Assembly (NCBI GenBank): GCA_030527285.1
Contig: JAUNBC010000008.1
Span: 16,422 to 66,388, forward strand
DNA from: Bacillota bacterium
GTDB taxonomy: Bacteria; Bacillota; Dehalobacteriia; UBA4068
Length of the DNA: 49,967 bases
Direction: 5' to 3'
Below are positions 7,504 to 15,494 of this stretch, piece after piece (position 1 is the stretch's first letter; each line of letters opens with the position of its first letter). Made by a program: the position numbers and the translations under genes. The notes below the pieces were generated by a model. That model was given only the letters and a program-made list of their open reading frames with translations, had not been told where the DNA came from and made no database searches.

Positions 7504-10500
7504 TTGAATACCAGGCAGATACAAGTCATAGACGGCAACGAGGCGGCGGCGCATATCGCCTACGCCTTTACCGAGGTAGCGGCCATATACCCGATCACCC
7601 CCAGCTCGCCGATGGCGGAGAAAACCGACGAATGGTCGGCCAACGGGCGCAAAAACCTCTTTGGCCAGCAGGTGCGGCTGGTGGAAATGCAATCCGAGGC
7701 CGGAGCCATCGGCGCGATACACGGCGCGGTGGAGGCCGGCGCTCTGGCCACCTCCTTCACCAGCTCGCAGGGGCTGATGCTGATGATACCGGTGCTGCAT
7801 CGTATCAGCGGCGCGCGCCAACCGGCGGTGCTGCATGTGGCGGCGCGCACCGTGGGCACGCATGCGATGTCCATTTTCGGCGATCACAGCGACGTGATGA
7901 ATTGCCGGCAATGCGGCTGGGCGATGCTCTCCTCGGGCAGCGTGCAGGAGGTCATGGATCTGGCCGCTGTCGCCCATTTGGCGGCTATCGAGGCGCGTAT
8001 CCCCTGTATGCACTTCTTTGACGGCTTCCGCACCAGCCATGAGATACAAAAGATCGAGTCTATCGACTATGCCGATCTGGGCGCGCTGCTGAACATGGAG
8101 GCGGTGGAGCGCTTCCGCGCCGAGGCGCTGAACCCCGAGCATCCGACGCTGCGCAATACCGTGCAGAACCCCGACGTGTACTTCCAATTCCGCGAGGCCA
8201 ACAATGCCGATTACGCCGGCTTTGCCGATATCGCCGAGAGCTATCTGGCGCGTATCGGCGCGCTGACCGGCCGCGAATATCACCTGTTCAACTATTACGG
8301 CGCGCCCGACGCCGAGCGCGTGATCGTCGCTATGGGCAGCGTCTGCGGCACGGCGCGCGAGGTGATCGCCGACCTGAACGCGCGCGGCGAAAAGACCGGC
8401 TTATTGCAGGTGCATTTGTACCGCCCCTTCAGCGCGGCGCATTTCCTTGCCGCCCTGCCCGCCAGCGTGCGGCGCATCGCTGTGCTCGACCGCTGCAAGG
8501 AGATGGGCGCGCTCGGCGAGCCGCTGTATCAGGATATCTGCACGCTCTATGCCGGCCGCGCTGATGCGCCGCTGCTCGTCGGCGGCCGCTACGGCCTCGG
8601 CTCCAAGGATACCGACCCCGCGCAGATCAAGGCGGTGTTCGATAACCTTGCCGCCGCTCAGCCGCTGAACGGCTTCTCGCTCGGCGTCATCGACGACGTG
8701 ACGCATTTATCGCTGCCCGCCGCCGCCTGCGACCTCCGCAACGACTCCACGGTCAGCTGCAAATTCTGGGGGCTTGGCTCCGACGGCACGGTGGGCGCGA
8801 ACAAAAGCTCGATCAAGATCATCGGCGATAATACCGATATGTACGCGCAGGCCTATTTTGAATACGATACCAAAAAGAGCTTTGGCCTGACGCGCTCGCA
8901 TCTGCGTTTCGGCCATCAGCCGATACTCTCCTCCTATCTGGTCAAGAGCGCCGATTTCGTGGCCTGCCATAATCAGCATTATCTCTATCAGTACGATATC
9001 GTCAGCGAGCTCAAACCCGGCGGCTCCTTCCTGCTCAACTGCTCATGGTCGCCCGAGCAGCTGGACGCGGCCTTGCCCGGCGCGGTCAAGCGCTACATCG
9101 CCGAGCACAATATACGCTTCAGCATCATTGACGCCAACGCCATCGCCGAGCGCCTCGGCCTCGGCCAGCATGCGAGCATGGTGCTGCAAGCCGCCTTCTT
9201 CAGCCTCGCCGGTATCATCCCCGTGGACGAGGCGGTGCGGCATATGAAGGCGGCGGCGGAGACGGCCTTCCGCAAGAAGGGCGAGCGCGTGGTGCGGCTG
9301 AACGAGGCCGCCATCGACGCGGGAGTCGCCGGCGTGACGCGCATCGAAGTGCCTGCCGCTTGGGCGCAGGCGCAGCCGGAGCCGCCCGCCGATCATAGCG
9401 GCGAGCCGGACTTTATCCGCAATATCCTGCGCCCGCTGAACCGCCAGCAGGGCGATATGCTACCGGTCAGCTCCTTTCTCGCCTACAAGGACGGCACGAT
9501 GCCGCTCGGCGCTACCGCCTACGAAAAGCGCGGCATCGCGACCAAAGCGCCGCTCTGGGACGCGGCAGCCTGCATACAATGCAATCTCTGCTCCTATGTC
9601 TGCCCGCATGGCGTGCTGCGCCCCTATCTGCTCGACGACGCGGAGCTGCAAGCCGCGCCCGCGGGCTTTCTCAGCGCTCCGGCCAGGGGCGAGGCGGCGC
9701 GCGGCCTGCATTACAGCCTGCAAGTCAGCACCCTCGATTGTACCAGCTGCGGCAGCTGCGCCAGCGTCTGTCCGGCCAAGGGCGGCGCGCTGCGGATGAC
9801 GGCGGTGGAGCAGATGGATATGAGCCAGCAGGCCTGGCAATACGGGCTCGGCCTCAGCGATAAGCAGGTATTCCCGCCCTCTACGGTCAAGGGCAGCCAG
9901 TTTAAGCAGCCGCTATGCGAATTCTCCGGCGCTTGCGCCGGCTGCGGCGAAACGCCTTATGCCAAGCTGCTGACGCAATTATTCGGCGATAAGATCTACT
10001 GGGCCAACGGCACCGGCTGCTCGCAGGCCTGGGGCAGCCCCATGCCCTCTATCCCTTATTGCACGAACAAGCAGGGCAAGGGTCCGGCCTGGTCCAATTC
10101 GCTGTTCGAGAATAATGCCGAATTCTCGCTGGGCATGGCGCTGGCGGTCAAGCAGCAGCGCGAACGGCTGCGCGAGCAGCTGCGGCAGCTGGCGGCGCTG
10201 GTCGGCGGCGAGCTGACGGCGGCGATACAGGCCTGGCTGGACGCATACAATGATATCGACGCTTCGCAGGCCGCCTCCGACGCTTTGACGGCGGCGCTGC
10301 GTGCAGCGCGGCTGGACGGCGAGGCGGCGCGGCTGCGCGAGCAGGTGCTGCTGCATGGGGATCAGCTGGGCAAGAAGACGATCTGGATGTTCGGCGGCGA
10401 CGGCTGGGCCTATGATATCGGCTATGGCGGGCTCGATCATGTGATCTCCACCGGCGAGGACGTCAATGTGTTCGTCATCGACACCGAGGTCTATTCCAAT

Positions 10501-11019
10501 ACCGGCGGCCAAAGCTCCAAGGCCACGCCGCTGGGCGCGGTAGCGCAGTTTCAGGCGGCGGGCAAAAAGAGCCCGAAGAAGGACCTGGGCCGGCTGATGA
10601 TGAGCTACGGCTTTTGCTACGTGGCGTCGGTGGCGATGGGCGCAGACCCCGGGCAGCTGATCAAGGCCATCACCGAGGCCGAGGCCTATCCCGGCCCCTC
10701 GCTGATCGTCGCCTATACGCCCTGCATCAGCCACGGCGTCAAGCAGGGTATGAATAACGTGCAGCAGGAGATGAAGCGCGCCGTGGACTCCGGCTACTGG
10801 ACGCTGTACCGCTATAATCCGGCCAAGCCCGAGCATAAATTCACCCTCGACAGCAAGGAGCCGACGCTCGATTTTCAGACCTTCCTGCGCGGCGAGGTGC
10901 GCTATTCGGCGCTGGATATCACCTTCCCCGATAATGCGCGGGAATTATTCGCCGCCGCCGAGCAGCAGGCCAGGGAACGCTACGCCGCCTACAAGCAGCT
11001 GGCCGAGCAGGGCCTGTAA
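7504..11019 (+). CDS. nifJ: Pyruvate:ferredoxin (flavodoxin) oxidoreductase
   Basis: A single-chain PFOR of 1171 aa, the usual length, which converts pyruvate and CoA to acetyl-CoA and CO2 and reduces ferredoxin; central to anaerobic carbon metabolism. Domains in order: pyrimidine-binding domain with YPITPSSPMAE near residue 27; gamma domain around 430-610; two 4Fe-4S clusters in CIQCNLCSYVCPHG (near 690) and CTSCGSCASVCPAKG (near 746); CAGCGETPY (near 813) contributing to the proximal cluster; and the thiamine-diphosphate motif GDGWAYDIGYGG near 965 with N-T-G-G-Q-S. Translation begins with TTG, 6 nt after AGGAGG. It stands alone between two terminators. Confidence 0.98.
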   Translation: MNTRQIQVIDGNEAAAHIAYAFTEVAAIYPITPSSPMAEKTDEWSANGRKNLFGQQVRLVEMQSEAGAIGAIHGAVEAGALATSFTSSQGLMLMIPVLHRISGARQPAVLHVAARTVGTHAMSIFGDHSDVMNCRQCGWAMLSSGSVQEVMDLAAVAHLAAIEARIPCMHFFDGFRTSHEIQKIESIDYADLGALLNMEAVERFRAEALNPEHPTLRNTVQNPDVYFQFREANNADYAGFADIAESYLARIGALTGREYHLFNYYGAPDAERVIVAMGSVCGTAREVIADLNARGEKTGLLQVHLYRPFSAAHFLAALPASVRRIAVLDRCKEMGALGEPLYQDICTLYAGRADAPLLVGGRYGLGSKDTDPAQIKAVFDNLAAAQPLNGFSLGVIDDVTHLSLPAAACDLRNDSTVSCKFWGLGSDGTVGANKSSIKIIGDNTDMYAQAYFEYDTKKSFGLTRSHLRFGHQPILSSYLVKSADFVACHNQHYLYQYDIVSELKPGGSFLLNCSWSPEQLDAALPGAVKRYIAEHNIRFSIIDANAIAERLGLGQHASMVLQAAFFSLAGIIPVDEAVRHMKAAAETAFRKKGERVVRLNEAAIDAGVAGVTRIEVPAAWAQAQPEPPADHSGEPDFIRNILRPLNRQQGDMLPVSSFLAYKDGTMPLGATAYEKRGIATKAPLWDAAACIQCNLCSYVCPHGVLRPYLLDDAELQAAPAGFLSAPARGEAARGLHYSLQVSTLDCTSCGSCASVCPAKGGALRMTAVEQMDMSQQAWQYGLGLSDKQVFPPSTVKGSQFKQPLCEFSGACAGCGETPYAKLLTQLFGDKIYWANGTGCSQAWGSPMPSIPYCTNKQGKGPAWSNSLFENNAEFSLGMALAVKQQRERLREQLRQLAALVGGELTAAIQAWLDAYNDIDASQAASDALTAALRAARLDGEAARLREQVLLHGDQLGKKTIWMFGGDGWAYDIGYGGLDHVISTGEDVNVFVIDTEVYSNTGGQSSKATPLGAVAQFQAAGKKSPKKDLGRLMMSYGFCYVASVAMGADPGQLIKAITEAEAYPGPSLIVAYTPCISHGVKQGMNNVQQEMKRAVDSGYWTLYRYNPAKPEHKFTLDSKEPTLDFQTFLRGEVRYSALDITFPDNARELFAAAEQQARERYAAYKQLAEQGL

Positions 11020-11037
11020 GCGCGGCAACGGCGCAGA

Positions 11038-11077
11038 AAAAGACCGCTCCGGCATTAGCCCCGAAGCGGTCTTTTCT
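11038..11077. terminator. Bidirectional terminator between nifJ and the nhaC operon
   Basis: AAAAGACCGCT pairs with AGCGGTCTTTT around a loop; on each strand the stem is followed by T residues. Confidence 0.88.
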
Positions 11078-11097
11078 TATGCACATATTTGCTGCGT

Positions 11098-11595
11098 CTA
11101 AGAGGAACGAATACGCGTTTTGCCCGTGCCCTCGGCTTCTCCGATATGGATAGCGGGGTTCCTGCGCTTGGCTAATTCCATCACCTTATCGGCGGTATCG
11201 CGCTTCATGATGAAGCGTCTGGTCACCGGCCCTTTGGAAAAGTGCAGCGCCACGTACAGCTTATTGCCCTGATCCTCGCGATGCACGGAGGTGACGTCCG
11301 ACCATGGCCAAAAATCGGTATAATCGGTGAAGCGCATATCATAGCGGATCTCAATACCCTCATTGGTCACGACCTGCTTCTTGATCAGCAGCACCGCCAA
11401 TATCAGCAGTATGCCGAATGCGACCGCCAGATAATTGGGCAGCGCAAAGCCCAGCGTGATCATCAGCAACGCTATCACGGCTGCGCCGCCCTTGACCCAA
11501 TTGCTTTTCTCGGGGACGACGCCGTAATATTCCTTGCCCTTATAGACCTTGCCGGACGCGGCTTTTGGCTCTTGTTTTGGCGTATCGTTGCTCAA
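11098..11595 (-). CDS. Small membrane protein with possible PH-like domain
   Basis: A 165-aa protein of no recognised family. It has a hydrophilic N-terminus, two adjacent hydrophobic helices (about residues 36-54 and 56-70), then about 90 residues of beta-rich character including VTNEGIEIRYD and FWPWSDVTSVHRED. This layout resembles bacterial PH-domain membrane proteins, but the match is by architecture only. The start is TTG, 8 nt after GAGGG. It follows nhaC by 20 nt and is likely its operon partner. Confidence 0.6.
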   Translation of the reverse strand: MSNDTPKQEPKAASGKVYKGKEYYGVVPEKSNWVKGGAAVIALLMITLGFALPNYLAVAFGILLILAVLLIKKQVVTNEGIEIRYDMRFTDYTDFWPWSDVTSVHREDQGNKLYVALHFSKGPVTRRFIMKRDTADKVMELAKRRNPAIHIGEAEGTGKTRIRSS

Positions 11596-11615
11596 ATGCT
11601 TACCCTCGTCGGTTA

Positions 11616-13211
11616 TTATTCTTTCTCGCCTCTGATCGCGGCCAGAGCTTTGAGCGCTTCCTGATGCGCGTCAGCGGGAGCGGCGGCAACAGCGCCCTGC
11701 TTGAGCTTCTTGCTGAACAGACCGGCACGGGTACCGTCAGCATAGAGGATATTGCGGCCGAGGCAGGCGGTAACGATAGCGTAGATCGGGTTGATCAGAT
11801 TCATGAAGGCATAGGGCAGATAGGCCAGAGGCGACATACCCAATACCGAGCTCTGATACGCGCCGCAGGAATTCCACGGTACCAGCGGCGACCACAGCGT
11901 GCCGCAGTCCTCCAGAGTACGGGAGAGCATATTGCGCGCCAGACCCTGCTTGTCGAAGTATTTCTGGAACATCTGGCCGGGGATGATGATCGCCAGATAC
12001 TGATCGCACATCGTCAGATCGCAGAACAGCGAGGTGAGTATCGTGGTGGTGACCAGCGAGCCGACGCTCTTGATCTTCCTGATCAATTTGCCGATCAACG
12101 CCTCGATGCAGCCGATCTTCTCCAGCACGCCGCCGAAACTGATGGCGACGATCACCAGATTGATCGTCCACAGAGTGCCGTCCATACCGCCGCGATTGAG
12201 CAGATCATCGGCCAGCGCGTTACCGGTCTCGATCGAGAAGCCGTAATGGCAGGCGGTGATGCAATCGTTTAAGCTCGCGCCCTGCGACACCACGGCGAAG
12301 AACAGGCCGAACAGTACCGCGAGCAGGATAGCAGGCAAAGCGGGCATTTTCAGCGCGCAAACGACGATGATCAGCACCACCGGCAGCAGCAGCCACAGGC
12401 TGAGATTGAAGTTGGCGGCCAGCGTAGCCTGTAATTCGGCGGCGGCGCTGGGGTCGTAATTGCCGGCGGCGTTCAAGCCCATGACCGCGTAGATGATCAG
12501 CGCGATCACAAAGCAGGGGAAGGTGGTGGAAGCCATGGCGCGCACATGGTCGAACAGACCCGTTTGCGCGGCGGCCGCCGCCAAGTTGGTGGTATCGGAA
12601 AGAGGCGAGAACTTATCGCCCATATATGCGCCGGAAATACACATACCGGCAGTCAGGGCGGGGTTGATGCCCATACCGGCGCCAATGCCCATCATCGCGA
12701 TACCGATGGTACCGGTAGTGGTCCAGGACGAGCCGCAGGCCATACCGACCACGGCGCAGATGCAAGCGCCGACCGGCAGGAATACCTTGGGCGAGAGCAG
12801 ATCCAGGCCATAGAAAACGATGGCGGGGATAGTGCCCGACCACAGCCAGGAGCCGATCAGCAAGCCGATGCAGAAGAGGATGAGGATCGCCTCCATGGTA
12901 CGGCTAAGAGCGCTGACGATACCGGCCAGTAATTCTTTGTAGCTATGTCCGCAGAAGAAGCCGATGATCATCGCCACGGCTACGGCGATAAGCACGGGGA
13001 TATGCGGGTCCTGCCCCCATTCGAGCACATAATTGACGATCATGATGCCCAATAAGACGATAATAGGTAATAATGCTTCAAACACACTGGGCAGGCGCGG
13101 AGTTTTAATTTTCTTGTCCTCTCCGCCGCTGGTAGTTACCGGAGCGTCAACTTCGATGGTATCCAGCTGAGGAATTTTTTCAGGTTCGGTTACATGAGTC
13201 TCATCTGTCAT
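11616..13211 (-). CDS. nhaC: Na+/H+ antiporter NhaC
   Basis: Inner-membrane sodium/proton antiporter of 531 aa with about 12 hydrophobic segments. The family signature region is clear: GSSWTTTGTIGIAMMGIG near residue 162, followed by GAYMGDKFSPLSDTTNLA near 196, and CDLTMCDQYLAIIIPGQMF near 400. The ATG at 13211 is chosen over the GTG at 13217 because AAGGAGG directly abuts the GTG but is 6 nt from the ATG. A 45-residue charged N-terminal extension precedes TM1. A long leader (about 160 nt) carries a folded RNA element. Likely role: sodium export and pH balance. Confidence 0.95.
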   Translation of the reverse strand: MTDETHVTEPEKIPQLDTIEVDAPVTTSGGEDKKIKTPRLPSVFEALLPIIVLLGIMIVNYVLEWGQDPHIPVLIAVAVAMIIGFFCGHSYKELLAGIVSALSRTMEAILILFCIGLLIGSWLWSGTIPAIVFYGLDLLSPKVFLPVGACICAVVGMACGSSWTTTGTIGIAMMGIGAGMGINPALTAGMCISGAYMGDKFSPLSDTTNLAAAAAQTGLFDHVRAMASTTFPCFVIALIIYAVMGLNAAGNYDPSAAAELQATLAANFNLSLWLLLPVVLIIVVCALKMPALPAILLAVLFGLFFAVVSQGASLNDCITACHYGFSIETGNALADDLLNRGGMDGTLWTINLVIVAISFGGVLEKIGCIEALIGKLIRKIKSVGSLVTTTILTSLFCDLTMCDQYLAIIIPGQMFQKYFDKQGLARNMLSRTLEDCGTLWSPLVPWNSCGAYQSSVLGMSPLAYLPYAFMNLINPIYAIVTACLGRNILYADGTRAGLFSKKLKQGAVAAAPADAHQEALKALAAIRGEKE

Positions 13212-13238
13212 AAGCACCCTCCTTATTTTTTATTTGCG

Positions 13239-13354
13239 CAACGGCGCTCATCAGCGCGAACCGCGGCGATAATGCTCAACCCCCGCCATGATCCTCGCGA
13301 TAAGCGGCGTCTTGCTCCACATAAACATTTGTGGAGGCGGACGCCTTACCGTTG
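13239..13354 (-). promoter_or_regulatory. Structured leader RNA upstream of nhaC
   Basis: On the minus strand a closing stem CAACGG/CCGTTG (13354-13349 with 13244-13239) encloses three hairpins: P2 with GGCGTC/GACGCC and CTCCACA/TGTGGAG separated by a 3x3 internal loop (13345-13306); P3 with GGCG/CGCC (13287-13265); and P4 with GCGCT/AGCGC (13257-13244). It sits between the predicted promoter and the ribosome site, where riboswitches occur. It matches no class I can recognise. Confidence 0.5.
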
Positions 13355-13380
13355 AAAACGCCGCACAAAATAACAGAAAA

Positions 13381-13409
13381 ATTATACGCCCATTCTTCGC
13401 ATAATGCAA
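13381..13409 (-). promoter_or_regulatory. Promoter of nhaC
   Basis: Minus strand TTGCAT (13409-13404), 17-bp spacer, TATAAT (13386-13381). Start of transcription near 13374. Confidence 0.65.
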
Positions 13410-13665
13410 GCCAAAAAAGCATACTAAATCAAGCTGCATAGTATATCGCGCGTATCGTTATTGACATATGGTATTACTGCCGTATATGTTTATACCGGCT
13501 ACGCCGGTTTTATGACCGTTCGCGCTTTGACGGACTTCGCTATTCCATCAGCGTCCTACTATATTTCTCCGTTAAAGCTGTTTTTCCTGCCTGCATTAAT
13601 TGTATACAAAAATACATTTTGCGACTTGAAGCGTCCCGCGTCTCCAATATACATACTCCCGTTTG
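13410..13665. other. Gene-free AT-richer stretch between the nhaC and selenium clusters
   Basis: No convincing gene is seen in these 256 bp. A plus-strand promoter-like pair (TTGACA 13461-13466, TATATG 13483-13488, 16-bp spacer) is followed by a small hairpin ACCGGC-TAC-GCCGGT (13494-13508) and T residues. An unidentified small transcript running toward the hairpin at 13681-13705 is possible but unsupported otherwise. Confidence 0.35.
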
Positions 13666-13719
13666 ACGCTCATCATAAAAGAAAGCCCCCATTACGGAGG
13701 CTTTCGTTTAGATGAGCGT
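13666..13719 (-). terminator. Double-stem terminator of the selenium operon
   Basis: On the minus strand GAAAGCCTCC pairs with GGGGGCTTTC (13705-13696 with 13690-13681, one G-U) followed by TTTT. An additional outer 9-bp perfect stem (ACGCTCATC 13666-13674 with GATGAGCGT 13711-13719) encloses it. Confidence 0.85.
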
Positions 13720-13724
13720 TGATT

Positions 13725-13988
13725 TCAAGCGTTGGCGGCGCGGTACACCGGCAGATAGTCGCGGCCCTGCAAGCGCACGATCTGCTCGATCTCGCCGTAG
13801 GGGTCGTGATAATCCGCATAGTCCGCCGTCGAGTCGAACTTCACGCAGGAGCCGCAGGACGAGCTCAGCTCGCGCGGTACCGGCATGACCGCCGCCTCCA
13901 TGCCCGCCGCCTGGCAAGCCTTTTTGAAGCGCAGCGCGCCAAAATGCGAATAGAAAGTGGCGATATACTGCATGATATTCACCGTCAT
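13725..13988 (-). CDS. DUF3343 domain-containing protein
   Basis: An 87-aa cytoplasmic protein of the DUF3343 family, often described as a putative Se/S carrier. Visible: a hydrophobic N-terminus leading to F-x-S-x2-GALRFKKAC, and the P-R-E-L-S-S-S-C-G-S-C block (near residues 38-48), whose two cysteines are the candidate chalcogen carriers. It overlaps the TusA-like gene by 4 nt and so is translationally coupled to it. Neighbours yedE and tusA support a part in sulfur or selenium delivery; the chemistry is inference. Confidence 0.9.
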   Translation of the reverse strand: MTVNIMQYIATFYSHFGALRFKKACQAAGMEAAVMPVPRELSSSCGSCVKFDSTADYADYHDPYGEIEQIVRLQGRDYLPVYRAANA

Positions 13989-14188
13989 TTTTTGCTGATA
14001 GTCAGCTGATAATAGTCGTCGATCTCAGTACAGCTCACGGCATAGCCCTGATGTCCGGCAAAGCGGGTGATATTCTCCACGGCCACGCGGCTGTCAACTA
14101 ATTCGATATACTCCGCCTCTTTACCTGCCATAGCCTTTTTCAGCATCAGCAGCGGCTCCGGGCAGGATACTCCTCTGGCGTCGATCAT
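13985..14188 (-). CDS. TusA/YedF-type sulfurtransferase-like protein
   Basis: A 67-aa TusA-like carrier with the signature D-x-R-G-x-x-C-P-E-P-L at residues 3-12; the cysteine is the persulfide or selenopersulfide carrier in this family. It lacks the C-terminal DsrE-like domain found in full-length selenium-associated YedF, so it is a single-domain form. It is 13 nt downstream of yedE and overlaps the DUF3343 gene by 4 nt. In this setting it probably passes S or Se from the membrane transporter to a cytoplasmic acceptor. Confidence 0.92.
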   Translation of the reverse strand: MIDARGVSCPEPLLMLKKAMAGKEAEYIELVDSRVAVENITRFAGHQGYAVSCTEIDDYYQLTISKK

Positions 14189-14201
14189 AATACATTCCTC
14201 C

Positions 14202-15275
14202 TTATGCAGCGGATTTCTCGCCGCGGCTGTTCAAGACCGCGATCAGCACCATCACAACAAAACCGATAATCACCGCGATCTTGCCGTTTACGGTCGGGCC
14301 GGCGGCCGAGGAGGCAAGCGCAAAGTTATGCGCGAAGGCCGCGCCCACCAGCAAGCCCAACACGGTGACGGCGGAATCGGCCTGACCCTCGCCGGCCAGC
14401 ACTAACTGACGCAGCGGGCAGCCGCCCAGCAGCACCGCGCCGAGGCCGACCAGCAGCATGCCGAGGAAATTCCACAACCCGTCGTTATGCGCGACCGGCT
14501 GCTCGATGAAGCCGAGCTTGAAGCTGCCGGTGAGCAGAGCGCCAACCAGCGCCGCCACTAATACCGCCGCAAAGGCCAGCAGCAGCTTATACTCGCGGAA
14601 AAGGATAAGATCGCGGATGCCGCCGACCATGCACAGGCGCACGCGCTGCGCCAGGCCGCCGACCAGCAGGCCGGCCGCCAAAGCCAGCAGCAGCGGAGCA
14701 TGCGCCGCGCCGGGGCCGCCGCCGGCCTCGGTGAACAGCAGCAGCGCCGGAGCCGCCACCAACAGCAGCAGCAGCGCTACCGTCGCCAGCGGCAGCAGCG
14801 CGCCCTCTAACTTGGGCAGGCTGTATGTACGCTTGAGGCTGTAGCCGCGATTGAGGAAGAACACGCCGCCGCCGATGCCGACGATGAAGCCGGCCAATCC
14901 GACCAGCGCGTTAAGGTCGCCGCCGCCCAGACGCAGCACCATGCGCAGCGGGCAGCCGAGGAACATCAAACAGCCGATCATCACGAAGAAGCCGAGCACG
15001 AAGCGGGTCATCGGCGCGGAACCGCCGCGCGGCACAAATTCGCGCCTGAACAGGGCTACCGCCGAAGCGCCGATCACCACGCCGATGATCTCCGGGCGGA
15101 CGTACTGCACGGCCGCGGCGCGATGCAGACCCAGCGAGCCGGCGGTATCGCGGATAAAGCAGGCGATGCAGAAGCCCATATTCGCCGGATTGCCGAAGGC
15201 TACCAGCAGCACCGCCAGCGCGCCGATCACCAGACCGGACACGATCAGCCAAATATTGTTCTTTTTTACATCCAT
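14202..15275 (-). CDS. yedE: YedE family putative selenium transporter
   Basis: A 357-aa membrane protein with two similar halves (YeeE/YedE-type), each with a GCPLR segment: FLGCPLRMVLRLGGGDLNALVG near 104 and LGGCPLRQLVLAGEGQADS near 287. These cysteine-containing loops line the path in thiosulfate-transporting YeeE proteins. The clustering with TusA-like, DUF3343, class V aminotransferase and LysR genes is the pattern recognised as selenium-associated YedE, so selenium is the favoured substrate, with sulfur compounds the alternative. GGAGG lies 8 nt before the ATG. The leader carries a small hairpin, GCGGC/GCCGC, near 15316-15330. Confidence 0.93.
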   Translation of the reverse strand: MDVKKNNIWLIVSGLVIGALAVLLVAFGNPANMGFCIACFIRDTAGSLGLHRAAAVQYVRPEIIGVVIGASAVALFRREFVPRGGSAPMTRFVLGFFVMIGCLMFLGCPLRMVLRLGGGDLNALVGLAGFIVGIGGGVFFLNRGYSLKRTYSLPKLEGALLPLATVALLLLLVAAPALLLFTEAGGGPGAAHAPLLLALAAGLLVGGLAQRVRLCMVGGIRDLILFREYKLLLAFAAVLVAALVGALLTGSFKLGFIEQPVAHNDGLWNFLGMLLVGLGAVLLGGCPLRQLVLAGEGQADSAVTVLGLLVGAAFAHNFALASSAAGPTVNGKIAVIIGFVVMVLIAVLNSRGEKSAA

Positions 15276-15413
15276 ACTCCTTACCTCCGTCTGATATTAA
15301 AGAATTATGCCGGCGCGGCTATTCGCCGCGTACAAGAATAATTACTACGTCAACACTATATCACCGGCGGCGGTAAAAGAAAAATTCCTTTATTAAATAA
15401 TCAGCGCTTATTT

Positions 15414-15428
15414 ATCAGATTTTCTGAT
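15414..15428 (+). promoter_or_regulatory. Candidate LysR-type operator (T-N11-A)
   Basis: ATCAG-ATTTT-CTGAT, a perfect 5-5-5 inverted repeat with the T-N11-A spacing typical of LysR-family sites. It lies just upstream of the promoter of the aminotransferase-lysR operon and between the divergent units of the cluster, so the LysR protein encoded at 16636-17532 is the natural candidate to bind it. Confidence 0.6.
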
Positions 15429-15435
15429 TAACCCA

Positions 15436-15464
15436 TTGATTTTGTCGCCATAATAGGCTATAGT
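15436..15464 (+). promoter_or_regulatory. Promoter of the aminotransferase-lysR operon
   Basis: TTGATT at 15436-15441, 17-bp spacer, TATAGT at 15459-15464. The T-N11-A site is centred about 50 bp upstream of the predicted start, the usual activating position. Confidence 0.7.
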
Positions 15465-15494
15465 AGGGATGCTACGGCAATAAGGAGCGCGAAT

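Noticed and set aside
6922..8283. A 453-codon minus-strand frame across ybaK and PFOR
   Set aside because: It crosses the terminator and promoter between two certain plus-strand genes and resembles no family.
13232..13262. CTGATGA with a GCGC stem in the nhaC leader, resembling a hammerhead ribozyme or fluoride riboswitch core
   Set aside because: The hammerhead GAAA after stem II is AAAT, losing the essential G12. For the fluoride class the 5' GGCGATG-type segment and the pseudoknot partner are missing.
13461..13715. An 84-codon plus-strand frame between the nhaC and selenium clusters
   Set aside because: No ribosome site, a TTG start, and it runs into the selenium operon terminator; the composition is non-coding-like.
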